DNA of 62,584 nt from Thermomicrobiales bacterium. Its GTDB lineage: Bacteria > Chloroflexota > Chloroflexia > Thermomicrobiales > CADCWN01. The notes beneath the pieces were generated by a model. It did no database searches, was not told the origin of the DNA, and worked only from the letters and a program-made list of their open reading frames with translations. Shown here piece after piece: positions 8,388 to 16,862 of the stretch; the stretch's first letter is position 1, and each line of letters opens with the position of its first letter. The DNA lies in NCBI GenBank assembly GCA_030446685.1, contig JAUJMV010000005.1, forward strand, positions 132,672-195,255, written 5' to 3'. The translations under genes were made by a program, and so were the position numbers.

Positions 8388-8566
8388 GGCTGGCGCCTGA
8401 AGTCGCGCCTATTGGTGCCGCGGCACCACGAAGTCCGGCCAAGCCGAACTGGGACCCAACCAAGCCGCGTGCCGACAAGGCCAGCCCCAGTCCTTGTGCG
8501 GAGCCCAGTCCCCGGAGGGGGACTTCGTGGCCCGCGGGCCGGCAGGCGCGACTTCAGTCGCCAGCC
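8388..8566. repeat. Inverted pair of three-hairpin repeats, copies 2 and 3
   Basis: A minus-strand copy (8388-8452) and a plus-strand copy (8504-8566) face each other around about 50 bp. The outermost bases (GGCTGGCG against CGCCAGCC) pair with each other. The plus copy has hairpins AGTCCCC-GGAG-GGGGACT, GGCCC-GC-GGGCC and GCGACTTCAGTCGC. The minus copy has GGTGCCGCGGCACC in the middle position. Confidence 0.8.
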
Positions 8567-8593
8567 TCCCGGCCACGGGCGGAAGCCCCGCCG

Positions 8594-9124
8594 CTACCCC
8601 GCGCCCCCCTGCGGCGCCGCCCCCCCGCCCTCGTCCTCGCCCCCGTCCCCCCCATTGCGCCGCGCGGCGGCGCGGCCGTGCGAGAGCTGATCGACCGCCT
8701 GGCGCAGATCCTCCAGGTCGGCGAAGTTGCGGTAGACCGAGGCGAAGCGGATATAGGCGATCTGATCGAGTTCCTGCAACTCGCGCATGACGACATCGCC
8801 GATCTTCGAGGACGGAATCTCCGCCTGGCCCAGCGCCAGCAACTCGCGCTCGATCCGCGCGATCATCGCGTCGATCTGCGCCTCGCTGATCGGCCGCTTC
8901 GTGAAGGCGAGCCGCAGGCGCGCGCGCAACTTCTGCTGGTTGTACTCCTCGCGCTGGCCGCTCTTCTTCACCACCATAAACGAGGCCAGCTCGATCCGCT
9001 CGTAGGTCGTGAAGCGCTGGCCGCAGGCGTTGCAGCGCCGCCGCCGCCGGATGCTCTCGCCCCCCTGCAGCTCGCGGCTGTCGATCACGCTCGAATCATT
9101 CTGCTGGCAGTAGGGGCATTTCAC
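8594..9124 (-). CDS. nrdR: Transcriptional repressor NrdR
   Basis: Zinc-ribbon and ATP-cone repressor of ribonucleotide reductase genes. GTG 9124 gives 176 residues beginning (M)KCPYC; the second zinc pair is CNACG, followed by QRFTTYERIEL. The ATP-cone follows (VVKKSGQREEYNQQKL, then RISEAQ-like helices). The last 25 residues are a Gly/Glu-rich tail beyond the usual length. It is downstream of ftsZ on the same strand, separated by a heptamer junction element whose left arm begins 10 bp before the start codon. No NrdR box or nrd gene is visible here. Confidence 0.95.
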   Translation of the reverse strand: MKCPYCQQNDSSVIDSRELQGGESIRRRRRCNACGQRFTTYERIELASFMVVKKSGQREEYNQQKLRARLRLAFTKRPISEAQIDAMIARIERELLALGQAEIPSSKIGDVVMRELQELDQIAYIRFASVYRNFADLEDLRQAVDQLSHGRAAARRNGGDGGEDEGGGAAPQGGAG

Positions 9125-9134
9125 GGCTTCGCCT

Positions 9135-9287
9135 GATTGCGGATTGGGACCCCGACACGCGGCGAGGGCGACCCGTGCGGCCGCCCTCCCCAACCATTCC
9201 CTCTTGCGTGGACAGCACTCAGCCCAATGGCGCCCTCCTGCCACCAGACCCTAATCCGCAATCCGCAATCCGCAATCCGCAATCGCA
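9135..9287. repeat. Heptamer junction element (ATTGCGG class) between ftsZ and nrdR
   Basis: Inverted arms built of tandem GATTGCG units: 9135-9148 and, four to five units long, 9252-9284. The right arm ends 3 bp before the ftsZ stop codon (9288-9290). The spacer is unrelated to those of the other three elements of this class. Confidence 0.85.
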
Positions 9288-10508
9288 TCAGCGGTCCCGC
9301 AGCTTGCGGATGAAGGGCGGGAACTCGTAGTCGTCGTTGCGCGGCGACAGCGGCGGGCGCTCGCCGCCCCGGTCGTTGTCCATCGCCTGGCGGTCGCGGT
9401 CGCGGTCGCGGTCGCGGTCGGCCTGACCCCCGCGCGCGGGCGGCAGGCCCGATCCGAACGGCTGGCTGTAGGGCTGGTTGAAGCTCGTCCCCCGGCCGCC
9501 CGAGCCCCCGTGCAACGGCCGCACCCCCGGCCGGCTGCCGCGCGCCTCGTCGAACCCGGTCGCGATCAGCGTGATCATCACCTCCTTGCCCAGCGACTCG
9601 TCGATCGTCGCCCCGAAGATGATGTTCGCGTCGGCGTCGGCCGACTCGGAGATGATCTGCGCCGCCTCGTCGATCTCGGTCATGCTCAGGTCCATCCCGC
9701 CGGAGATGTTGTAGAGGACCCCCGTCGCCCCCTCGATCGACACCTCCAGCAGCGGGCTCTCGATCGCCATCCGCGCCGCGTTGACCAGCCGCCCCTCGCC
9801 CGACCCGTGGCCGATCGCCATCAGCGCCGACCCCGCGTCCTGCATCACGCTCTTCACGTCGGCGAAGTCGAGGTTGATGATCCCGGTCTTGGTGATCAGA
9901 TCGGAGATGCCCTGGATACCCTGGCGCAGCACGTCGTCGGCCAGCTTGAACGTCTCCAGGAACGAGGTGTTCTTGTCCACCACCTGCAGCAGCCGCTGGT
10001 TCGGGATCGTGATCAGCGTGTCGACGTGCTCCTTGAGCCGCGCGATCCCCTCCTCCGCGGTCGCCCGCCGGCGCGGCCCCTCGAAGTCGAACGGCTTGGT
10101 CACCACCCCCACCGTCAGCGCCCCGACCTCCTTGGCGATCTGCGCGATGATCGGCGAGGCCCCGGTCCCCGTGCCGCCCCCCATCCCCGCGGTGACGAAG
10201 ATCATGTCCGCCCCGCGCAGCGCGTCGAAGAGCGACTCGCTGCTCTCCTCGGCCGCCTTCGACCCCACGTTCGGGTTGCCGCCCGCCCCCAGCCCCTTGG
10301 TCAGCTTGTCGCCGATCCGCAGCGTGACCGGGGAGTGCGAGTGGACCAGGGCCTGGGCGTCGGTGTTCACGGTGATGAAGTCGACGCCCTGCACGCCCGC
10401 CTCGATCATCCGGTTGACGGCGTTGCTGCCGCCCCCGCCGACCCCGATGACCTTGATGTGCGCGAAATTCTCGACGTCGCCGAACGAGAACGACGATCCA
10501 CCGTACAT
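9288..10508 (-). CDS. ftsZ: Cell division GTPase FtsZ
   Basis: Tubulin-like GTPase that forms the division ring. ATG 10508 follows AGGAGGG and gives 406 residues. The tubulin signature GGGTGTG is at residues 110-116, the nucleotide loop [10 protein letters not shown] near 22-31, and the T7 loop NLDFADVK at 213-220. After about residue 330 comes a linker with five DR dipeptide repeats, encoded by a GCGGTC microsatellite at 9390-9420, and then the conserved C-terminal tail [14 protein letters not shown] that binds FtsA. It directly follows ftsA. The linker length may vary between strains because of the microsatellite. Confidence 0.98.
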   Translation of the reverse strand: MYGGSSFSFGDVENFAHIKVIGVGGGGSNAVNRMIEAGVQGVDFITVNTDAQALVHSHSPVTLRIGDKLTKGLGAGGNPNVGSKAAEESSESLFDALRGADMIFVTAGMGGGTGTGASPIIAQIAKEVGALTVGVVTKPFDFEGPRRRATAEEGIARLKEHVDTLITIPNQRLLQVVDKNTSFLETFKLADDVLRQGIQGISDLITKTGIINLDFADVKSVMQDAGSALMAIGHGSGEGRLVNAARMAIESPLLEVSIEGATGVLYNISGGMDLSMTEIDEAAQIISESADADANIIFGATIDESLGKEVMITLIATGFDEARGSRPGVRPLHGGSGGRGTSFNQPYSQPFGSGLPPARGGQADRDRDRDRDRQAMDNDRGGERPPLSPRNDDYEFPPFIRKLRDR

Positions 10509-10646
10509 GCGCGGCCCTCCTGACACCCGTCTACCCCCCCGCGGCCACAGCCCACGCGCTGCGCCCGCCCTTGCTCCGGCCCGCCACGCGCCACCCGCGC
10601 CAACCCGTCCCACCCGGCCCCGCGCTCGCGGGCCGCGACCCATCTG

Positions 10647-11909
10647 TTACGGCAACAACTCGCGCAGCCAGCGCCCGAGCCCGCGCCGCCCCTCGCGTCG
10701 CTCGCGCCGGCCCGTATCAGAGCGCGCCGGCCGGCGCGGGCGCTCGACCGGCGCCTGCCGCGCCAGCCCCCACTGCGCCAGGCCGACCGCCGTGGCGAAC
10801 GCCGGCCCGTCGAGCGCGTCGCCCAGCCCCGCCAACTGGCGCGGCGCCCCGACCCGCGCCCGCACCCCCAGCACCTGGCGCGTCAGCTCCGCCACCTCCG
10901 GCAGGGCCGCCGTCCCGCCCGTCAGCACGACGCCGCCGGGCAGCAGGCCCTCGCAGCCGCACTCGCGCAGTTCCTTGCCGACCAGTTGCAGCAACTGCTC
11001 CAGCCGCGCCTCCAGCACCTCGTGCAGCAGCCGCCGCGACACGACCTGCGGCGCCCCCTCGAACCCCGCCACCTCCAGGCGGTCGGCGTCGTCGCCCTCC
11101 GCCCCGTCCGGCTCCGGGGTCGCCCGCCCGTGGGTCGTCTTCGCCTCCTCGGCCGACTCGAACGGGATCTGCAGGACGATCGACAGGTCGTTGGTCAGGT
11201 GGTTGCCGCCGATCGGCAGCACCGCCGTGTGCCAGATCGCGCCCTCCACGTAGACCGCCAGGCCGGTGGTGCCGCCGCCGATGTCGAGCAGCACCGCCCC
11301 CATGGTGCGCTCGGCGGCGGTCAGCGCCGCCCGCGCCGCCGCCAGCGGCTCCGGCACCAGCTCGTCGATCGCCACCCCGGCCCGCTCGACGCCGCGGACC
11401 ACGTTGCGGGTCGCGCCCGCCGCGCCGCTGATGACGTGCGCCTCGACCTCCAGCCGCCGCCCGACCAGCCCGACCGGCTCGGCCACCCCCTCCTGTCCGT
11501 CCAAGTTGTACGTGCGCGGGACCAGGTGCAGGACCTCCTCCCGCGCCTGGAGGGGAATATTGCCCGCCGCCTCCAGCGCCCGGTCGACATCCTGCGGCGT
11601 GACCTCCGCGCCCCCCGGCGGCAGGGTGACGGCGCCCCGGCTGTTGGTCGAGCGCAGGTGCGCCCCCGACAGGCCGACATAGGCCGAGAGGATGCGGTAG
11701 CCCGAGTTCCGCTCGGCGCGCTCGACCGCGCGCGCGATCGTCGCCGACGCCTCGTCGAGGTCGGTGATCGCGCCCTTGGCGATCCCCCGGCTCGGGCAGA
11801 GCCCCACGCCGAGGATCGCGGTGCGCCCGTCGGCGGTCGCCTCCGCCACGACCGTGCAGACCTTGCTCGTGCCGACGTCGATCGCGACGATCGCGTTGCC
11901 ACCCGGCAT
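10647..11909 (-). CDS. ftsA: Cell division protein FtsA
   Basis: Actin-like protein that tethers FtsZ to the membrane. ATG 11909 gives 420 residues. Phosphate-binding motifs are AIVAIDVGTSKVCTVV at the N-terminus and LLDIGGGTTGLAVY in the middle, with VVLTGGTAALPE as the adenosine segment. The 1C/SHS2 region follows residue 80. The C-terminus GLGRWLRELLP is a short amphipathic helix after a basic linker, the normal membrane anchor. Its promoter lies at 12050-12078 behind a 130-nt leader. Confidence 0.97.
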   Translation of the reverse strand: MPGGNAIVAIDVGTSKVCTVVAEATADGRTAILGVGLCPSRGIAKGAITDLDEASATIARAVERAERNSGYRILSAYVGLSGAHLRSTNSRGAVTLPPGGAEVTPQDVDRALEAAGNIPLQAREEVLHLVPRTYNLDGQEGVAEPVGLVGRRLEVEAHVISGAAGATRNVVRGVERAGVAIDELVPEPLAAARAALTAAERTMGAVLLDIGGGTTGLAVYVEGAIWHTAVLPIGGNHLTNDLSIVLQIPFESAEEAKTTHGRATPEPDGAEGDDADRLEVAGFEGAPQVVSRRLLHEVLEARLEQLLQLVGKELRECGCEGLLPGGVVLTGGTAALPEVAELTRQVLGVRARVGAPRQLAGLGDALDGPAFATAVGLAQWGLARQAPVERPRRPARSDTGRRERREGRRGLGRWLRELLP

Positions 11910-12038
11910 CAGGCGGTCCCCTCTCCCAGCCGCGCGAACGGGCCGCGGGCGTCTCCCCCGCCAGCCCGGAACTCGCTCCCCTGCCTTATCCGGCAGTATA
12001 CCATGTTTGCACAAGGGCCCGGACCCGGCCTCGATTAC

Positions 12039-12078
12039 TGTACGTACACACTATACGTTGAACGGCGACCGCGGTCAA
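12039..12078 (-). promoter_or_regulatory. ftsA-ftsZ promoter with TGTACGTACA palindrome
   Basis: Minus-strand -35 TTGACC (12073-12078), 17-bp spacer, -10 TATAGT (12050-12055): a close match to the housekeeping sigma consensus. The palindrome TGTACGTACA (12039-12048) starts 1-2 bp after the -10 and so covers the predicted start of transcription. The murD promoter has the same palindrome in the same place. Confidence 0.75.
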
Positions 12079-12186
12079 TAGCCGCCCGCGCCCCCGCGTC
12101 CGCCCAGCAGCCACCGACCGCGCGCCCCCTCCGGTACCCGCCCGGCCCTCCCGCCCCGCCACCCGACGCGCGACCACCCCCGCCCT

Positions 12187-12361
12187 GTCATTCTGAGCGT
12201 AGCGAAGAATCGCCCTCCACGGCACAATCGTCCATCACGCCTCGCGCGCCGACGCGCCCTCGGCCATCCGCACTCGCCATAACCGTCAGCGGAGCCCCCC
12301 TGCCGGATCAGGACGCGGCATCACTTCGTAAGGGCGGATTTCAAAGCCGCCCGGTCGTCTG
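12187..12361. repeat. Repeat-derived intergenic DNA upstream of ftsA
   Basis: Within the 11910-12578 gap, 12187-12212 is a single arm of the GTCATTCTGAGC class and 12327-12361 is a short degenerate three-hairpin copy (CACTTCGTAAGGGCGG, then TTTCAAAGCCGCCC). I see no gene or RNA in the rest of the gap. Confidence 0.55.
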
Positions 12362-12578
12362 GCCCCAGAAGCTGAAGGTCGGGCAACCGGCCGAGTTTGA
12401 CCCCTCCCCCGGCAGGCACGCCGGTCCAGCACGACCGCACCCCAGGACAGCCCGGGACACCAACCCTCGCCGCCCGCGATAACGGACCAGCCACAGCGCA
12501 CCAATTGAACGTATCGCGCCAACAGCAAGCGGGCGGTCCGCCGCCCGAGGCCGCGGATCGCCCGCCGAGACCTTACCG

Positions 12579-13490
12579 CTACTTGTACACCGGCCGATCG
12601 GGATCGGTGACGTCGAGCACCCGCCAGTCGCGCTCGCCCCGCAGCAGCCTGTCGGAAACCGCCAGCTTCTCCCGCAGCCGCTCCTCGCCGCCGAAAATGA
12701 TCTGCCAGCCCCCGTCGCCGGTCAGCACCAGCCCGGCCCGCGGCGCGTACTCCAGGCCGGTCAGCGGGAGCGCCGGGCTCCCCGCCGGCGGCCGCGCCAC
12801 CGCCAGCGCCGTGCGCACGACGGCCGCGTCAACCCGCTCGCCGACCCGCGGCGGCGCGGCGTCCCGCACTTGCAGGGTCGGCAACCCGTGCCCGCCGTCC
12901 TCGCCCGGATTCACGGCGATCACGAACCCCTCCTCGTCGACCAGCGCGCGGCTCTCGCCCGCCTGCCAGATCAGCGCGGCCCGCCGCTCGACCAGCCGAA
13001 CCACCAGGCGGTCGGGCAGCTCGGTCCAGACCTCCGCCTCGCGCACCGTCGGCAGCGCGACGATCCGCTCGGCTATCTGCTGCGGATCGACCGTGAAGAC
13101 GTTGTGGCCCAGCACCCGCCCCGCCGCCGCGACCTGCTGCGGGCTCGTCGCCACCCCGCCGGCGACCTCCACCCGCCGCACGCTGAACGCCCCGGCATTG
13201 AGCGCGTAGCCCAGCGCGCCGCCGAGGACCATCGCCGCCAGCAGCGCCGCCAGCCGCCCGCTCGCCACGATCGCCCGCCAGCGCCCCGGCTCGCGCGGCG
13301 CCACCGGCGTCTCGGCGCGCGACTTCGCCGCCTCCCGCGCCCCGGCCTCCCGCCCCGGCGCCTTCGCCCGCCCGACCGGCGCGGCGCTGGGCGCCCGCCG
13401 CCCGCGGCGCGTCGGCCCGGCCGGCGCCTCCGCCGCCGCGCCGCGCCCCTCGGCCGCGCGCCCGCCACGGCCCGCCTCAACGCGCGCCAT
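12579..13490 (-). CDS. ftsQ: Cell division protein FtsQ
   Basis: Bitopic divisome protein linking FtsL/FtsB to the later proteins. ATG 13490 follows GAGGGTGGCG; a GTG six bases earlier is also possible. Residues 1-75 are an Arg/Ala-rich cytoplasmic tail, unusually long. One membrane segment follows (LAALLAAMVLGGALGYALNA), then a POTRA domain (FSVRRVEVAGG, HNVFTVDPQQI, LPTVREAEV) and the FtsQ beta domain (PDRLVVRLVERRAALIW, ALVDEEGFVI). Order murB-ddl-ftsQ-ftsA-ftsZ is the classical one. Confidence 0.93.
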   Translation of the reverse strand: MARVEAGRGGRAAEGRGAAAEAPAGPTRRGRRAPSAAPVGRAKAPGREAGAREAAKSRAETPVAPREPGRWRAIVASGRLAALLAAMVLGGALGYALNAGAFSVRRVEVAGGVATSPQQVAAAGRVLGHNVFTVDPQQIAERIVALPTVREAEVWTELPDRLVVRLVERRAALIWQAGESRALVDEEGFVIAVNPGEDGGHGLPTLQVRDAAPPRVGERVDAAVVRTALAVARPPAGSPALPLTGLEYAPRAGLVLTGDGGWQIIFGGEERLREKLAVSDRLLRGERDWRVLDVTDPDRPVYK

Positions 13491-13539
13491 CGCCACCCTC
13501 GCGCCGAATGTGGCTCAGCGTTCCCCGATCGCCAGGAAC

Positions 13540-13680
13540 GCCCCCTCCCCGCCCCCCCACGTTGAGGGGCGCAGGTTCAAGGATAGTGCCCGCCTGTCCC
13601 CGATACGGCGTGGCTCCCCCCGGGATTGGGGGGCAGGGGGGGGCGCTCCTCCGAGAGTTGGGGGGCGGGGATACACCCCC
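13540..13680. repeat. G/C-run palindromic element between ddl and ftsQ
   Basis: Contains CCCCGCCCCCCCACGTTG at 13548 and GGCTCCCCCCGGGATTGGG at 13612, the same type of sequence as the sharper inverted repeat at 20319-20403. Arms are imperfect here. No promoter stands out in 13491-13741. Confidence 0.5.
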
Positions 13681-13741
13681 GTCCGCGCCTGCGGCTCGGG
13701 GTGTGGGGGGAAGCCAGCGCTCAAGCGGCCCGCTCGCCCCT

Positions 13742-14872
13742 TCACAGCGCCTCGCGCTTCTCGGCGTGCCGCTCCAGGGCCAGCTCGATCAGGCGGTCGA
13801 TCAGCTCCGGGAAGGGCAGGCCGCTCACCTCCCACATCTTGGGGTACTGGCTGATCGCCGTGAACCCCGGGATCGTATTGATCTCGTTCAGCAGGATGCG
13901 GTCGGTGCCGCGCTCCAGGAAGAAATCAACGCGCGCCATCCCCGCGCAGTCGATCGCCTTGTAGGCCGCGATCGCCATCGCGCGCAGCTCCTCCGCCTTC
14001 TCCTGGGGGATCTTGGCCGGCAGCGTGAAGACCGTCCCGTCGTCGACATACTTCGCGGTGTAGTCGTAGAACTCGTGCGCCGGCTCGATCTCGCTGATCA
14101 CCGAGGCGATCGGCTCGTCGTTGCCGAGGACGCTGATCTCCAACTCGCGCCCGTCGATCCCCGCCTCGATCACCAGCTTCCGGTCGTACCGCGCCGCCAG
14201 GTCGAGCGCCGCCGCCAGTTCGTCCGGCCCATGCACCTTCGTGATGCCGACGCTCGACCCCATGTTCGCCGGCTTGACGAAGCAGGGGAAGCCGAGTTCC
14301 GCCGCCACCCGCCCCTCGACCCCCTCGGGATCGCGCAGCCAGTCGCGCTTCAACAGGACCAGATAGGGCGCCTGCGGGATGCCGTGCTGCGCCAAGATCG
14401 TCTTGGCGATCGCCTTGTCCATCGCCACCGCCGACGCCAGCACCCCCGCCCCGACATAGGGGATGTCCGCCAGTTCGAGCATCCCCTGCACCGTGCCGTC
14501 CTCGCCGTGCGGCCCGTGCAGCACCGGGAAGATCACGTCGAGCGGCCCGCGCCCCGCGCCGCCCTGCCCGGCCTGGAAGATCGGCGGCGTCGGGCTCGCG
14601 GCCGCCATCAGCTCGCTCCCAGGCGCGGCCGCCGCCCCATCCCCACTCGCGCGCCCCTCCAGCCGGGCCAGCTCCGACCCCGCCTCCAGCCGCGCCAGCG
14701 GATCGCCCCCCATCAGCCAGCGGCCCTCGCGGGTGATGCCGACCGGCACGACCTCGTAGCGCGCCGGGTCGAGCGCCGCCATCACCGCCCGCGCCGAGCG
14801 CAGCGACACGTCGTGCTCCCCCGAGCGCCCCCCGAAGATCACCCCCACCCGGATCCTGCGGCCACCGCCCAT
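13742..14872 (-). CDS. ddl: D-alanine--D-alanine ligase
   Basis: ATP-grasp enzyme that makes the D-Ala-D-Ala dipeptide for MurF. ATG 14872 (MGGGRRIRVGV) gives 376 residues. Signatures: IFGGRSGEHDVSLRSA near the start, VLHGPHGEDGTVQGMLEL, PYVGAGVLASAVAMDKAIAK, CFVKPANMGSSVGI, and the metal-binding end RILLNEINTIPGFTAIS. The segment EPAHEFYDYTAKY is the omega loop; its tyrosine pair fits a D-Ala rather than a D-lactate ligase. The murB-side junction carries a heptamer element beginning about 13 bp upstream of the start. Confidence 0.97.
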   Translation of the reverse strand: MGGGRRIRVGVIFGGRSGEHDVSLRSARAVMAALDPARYEVVPVGITREGRWLMGGDPLARLEAGSELARLEGRASGDGAAAAPGSELMAAASPTPPIFQAGQGGAGRGPLDVIFPVLHGPHGEDGTVQGMLELADIPYVGAGVLASAVAMDKAIAKTILAQHGIPQAPYLVLLKRDWLRDPEGVEGRVAAELGFPCFVKPANMGSSVGITKVHGPDELAAALDLAARYDRKLVIEAGIDGRELEISVLGNDEPIASVISEIEPAHEFYDYTAKYVDDGTVFTLPAKIPQEKAEELRAMAIAAYKAIDCAGMARVDFFLERGTDRILLNEINTIPGFTAISQYPKMWEVSGLPFPELIDRLIELALERHAEKREAL

Positions 14873-14884
14873 GCTACCCCCATC

Positions 14885-14995
14885 CAATTGTAGATTGCGG
14901 ATTGCGGATTGCGGAATGAAGTGCCCCTCAGGTCGCGGTCGGCGCTGGTCTCACCGGGTCGTCAATCCGCAATCCGCAATCCGCAATCTACAATC
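14885..14995. repeat. Heptamer junction element (ATTGCGG class) between murB and ddl
   Basis: Near-perfect inverted arms 14885-14918 and 14962-14995, each built of three to four ATTGCGG units and ending in ATTGTAG. The right arm supplies the murB stop codon (TAG, 14988-14990) and its last codon. The loop is about 43 bp. Confidence 0.9.
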
Positions 14996-15998
14996 GCCAG
15001 TCGCCCACCAGCTCGACCTCGGTCTCCAGCTCGATGCCACGACCCTCGCGCACGACGCGCTGCGCGTGCCGGATCACCGCCAGCACATCGGCGGCGGTCG
15101 CCCCGCCGACGTTGACGATGAAGTTCGCGTGCAGCGGCGAAATCTGCGCCCCGCCAAATTGATAACCCTTCAGCCCGGCCTCCTCGATCAGCAGGCCGGC
15201 CCAGGTGCCGGGCGGGTTCTTGAAGATCGACCCGGCGCAGGGCTTGCGCGGCTGGTGCTCCTTGCGCCAGGCGGCGTGCTCCTCCGCCAGCGCCAGCAAC
15301 TCGTCCCGGTCGCCGCGCCGCAGCCGCAGCCCGACCGACACGACGAACGCCCCGACCGGCCGCTCCGCCAGGACCGGCGAGCGCAGAATCGTGTGGCGGT
15401 AGCGCGCCCGCAGCCAGTCCCGCCCGTGCGTCCGCAGCGCCCCGTCCGGCATCACCACCGTCAGGGTATCGACGTTCTCGATCATCTCCGTGCCGTGCGC
15501 CCCGGCGTTGTTGGCGACCGCCCCGCCGACCGTCCCCGGCAGCCCGACCGCCCAGTCGAACCCCGCCCAGCCCCGCTCGCAGCAGTAGCGCCCGACCCCG
15601 GAGAGCATCCGCTGCGCCGGCACCGTGAGGCGGACCTCGTCGCCCCGCTCGTCCACCTCGATCGGCGCCCGCTCGCTGCGGTAGACGACGGCCAGCCCGC
15701 GGATGCCCCGGTCGCTGACCAGCAGGTTGCTCCCCCCGCCGATCACGGTAACGGGCAGCCCCTCCGCCCGCCCCCAGGCCAGCGTCTCCCGCAGCGCCTC
15801 GGGGTTCGCCGGCCGCGCCAGATAATCCGCCGGCCCCCCGATCCGGAAACTGGTGTAGCGCGCGACCGGCTCGTCGCGCTCGATCGCCAACTCCTCGGGC
15901 GGATCGCCGCCGTCCGGCGCCCGCCAGGCGTCGTCGAGGCCGTCGTCGCCGTCGTTCCCCACCCGGTCTCTCTCCGCCGCGTCAGTCGCGAAGGCCAT
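14988..15998 (-). CDS. murB: UDP-N-acetylenolpyruvoylglucosamine reductase MurB
   Basis: FAD enzyme that reduces UDP-GlcNAc-enolpyruvate to UDP-MurNAc. ATG 15998 follows GGGAGAAGGG and gives 336 residues. The FAD fold shows YTSFRIGGPADYL, VTVIGGGSNLLVSD and GLPGTVGGAVANNAGAHG; the catalytic serine is in CAGSIFKNP, and the end has GLKGYQFGGAQIS and HANFIVN. The first 40 residues are acidic and not conserved. The reading frame ends inside the right arm of a heptamer element, which provides the stop. Confidence 0.96.
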   Translation of the reverse strand: MAFATDAAERDRVGNDGDDGLDDAWRAPDGGDPPEELAIERDEPVARYTSFRIGGPADYLARPANPEALRETLAWGRAEGLPVTVIGGGSNLLVSDRGIRGLAVVYRSERAPIEVDERGDEVRLTVPAQRMLSGVGRYCCERGWAGFDWAVGLPGTVGGAVANNAGAHGTEMIENVDTLTVVMPDGALRTHGRDWLRARYRHTILRSPVLAERPVGAFVVSVGLRLRRGDRDELLALAEEHAAWRKEHQPRKPCAGSIFKNPPGTWAGLLIEEAGLKGYQFGGAQISPLHANFIVNVGGATAADVLAVIRHAQRVVREGRGIELETEVELVGDWRL

Positions 15999-16036
15999 CC
16001 GTAAACCCTTCTCCCGCCAGCACACACCACGCCCGA

Positions 16037-16681
16037 TTACAGCGCCGCGACAATCTTCCGCAATTCCGGCACCAGCCCGACCCGCGGCGCCACCCGCCGA
16101 TACGCGATACCAAAACCCGCTATCCGCCCCTCCCGGTCCACCGCATCATCAATCAGGACGCTCCCCCCCGGACCAATCGCCCATCGCCCCAAATACTCCC
16201 CGAAGAAGAGGCTCCGCCCCTGCCCGTCAACATCCCCCTTCATCGCCCTCAACTCGGCGGAACTGAGAATATCGTCGAAGATCGCGGCGAGCCCCAGCCT
16301 CGGCGCCGTCCAGCGCGCGAACGAGTCCATATTATCGGTCGCAATGACGACCCTCCGACCGCTGGCCCGCAGCGCCAGCACCAGATCGGGAATCGCCGCG
16401 TCAGCGAACCGCATCGCCCGGCAGCCGGCGATGAACTCGCGCAGCACCAGGCCATAATCGAGGCTGGCGCCCCGCGCCACGGCCTGCATCACGTCCTCGG
16501 TCGTCAGCCCGCCCCGCATCCACGGCGTCAGCAGATCGCCAAGCTTCCCGTACAGCGCCGCCTCGATCCGCCGGAACAGGCGCCGCTCCTCCGGCGTCCC
16601 CCCCTCCAGATGCCCCCAAAACCGCGACACCGACAGCGTGTTATGCCAATCAACAAAAACGCACCGATACCCCGCCGCCAC
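16037..16681 (-). CDS. HAD-superfamily hydrolase
   Basis: A 214-residue protein with the haloacid-dehalogenase order of motifs: FVDWHNTLS at residues 9-17 (nucleophile Asp; the usual second Asp is His), VVIATDNMD as motif II and VLIDDAVDREG as the acidic motif. The middle helical stretch is the cap. It sits between murB and murC on the same strand, not a usual dcw gene. Substrate unknown; with His replacing the acid Asp it may be a weak phosphatase or act on something other than phosphoesters. Confidence 0.8.
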   Translation of the reverse strand: MAAGYRCVFVDWHNTLSVSRFWGHLEGGTPEERRLFRRIEAALYGKLGDLLTPWMRGGLTTEDVMQAVARGASLDYGLVLREFIAGCRAMRFADAAIPDLVLALRASGRRVVIATDNMDSFARWTAPRLGLAAIFDDILSSAELRAMKGDVDGQGRSLFFGEYLGRWAIGPGGSVLIDDAVDREGRIAGFGIAYRRVAPRVGLVPELRKIVAAL

Positions 16682-16722
16682 GCCCCCAATTCCTTACCAT
16701 CATTCCCGACCTATCCCCACCC

Positions 16723-16787
16723 CCAGTCCGCGAAGGCGGACTTCGTGGCCGGCAGGCCCGCGAGACGCCGGTTTCAACCGGCGGCCC
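16723..16787 (+). repeat. Three-hairpin repeat, copy 4
   Basis: Hairpins AGTCCGC-GAAG-GCGGACT, then core TTCGTGGCC, then GGCC-GGCA-GGCC, then CGCCGGTTTCAACCGGCG (16766-16783). It fills the 180-bp gap between murC and the HAD gene. Confidence 0.85.
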
Positions 16788-16862
16788 TACCGGCGGCTAC
16801 CGGTGTCCTCTCCGTCGGCTCCCACCATCCATCAAACACTCCCGCCACTCCCCCGCCCACCC

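Noticed and set aside
9124..9287. NrdR box next to nrdR
   Set aside because: No pair of 16-bp NrdR-like palindromes is seen; the visible repeats are heptamer arms.
12286..12528. Small minus-strand open frame upstream of ftsA
   Set aside because: It has no recognisable motif, overlaps repeat-derived DNA and lacks a ribosome site.
14885..14995. CRISPR array
   Set aside because: Units are 7 bp, contiguous and inverted, without spacers; no cas genes are present.
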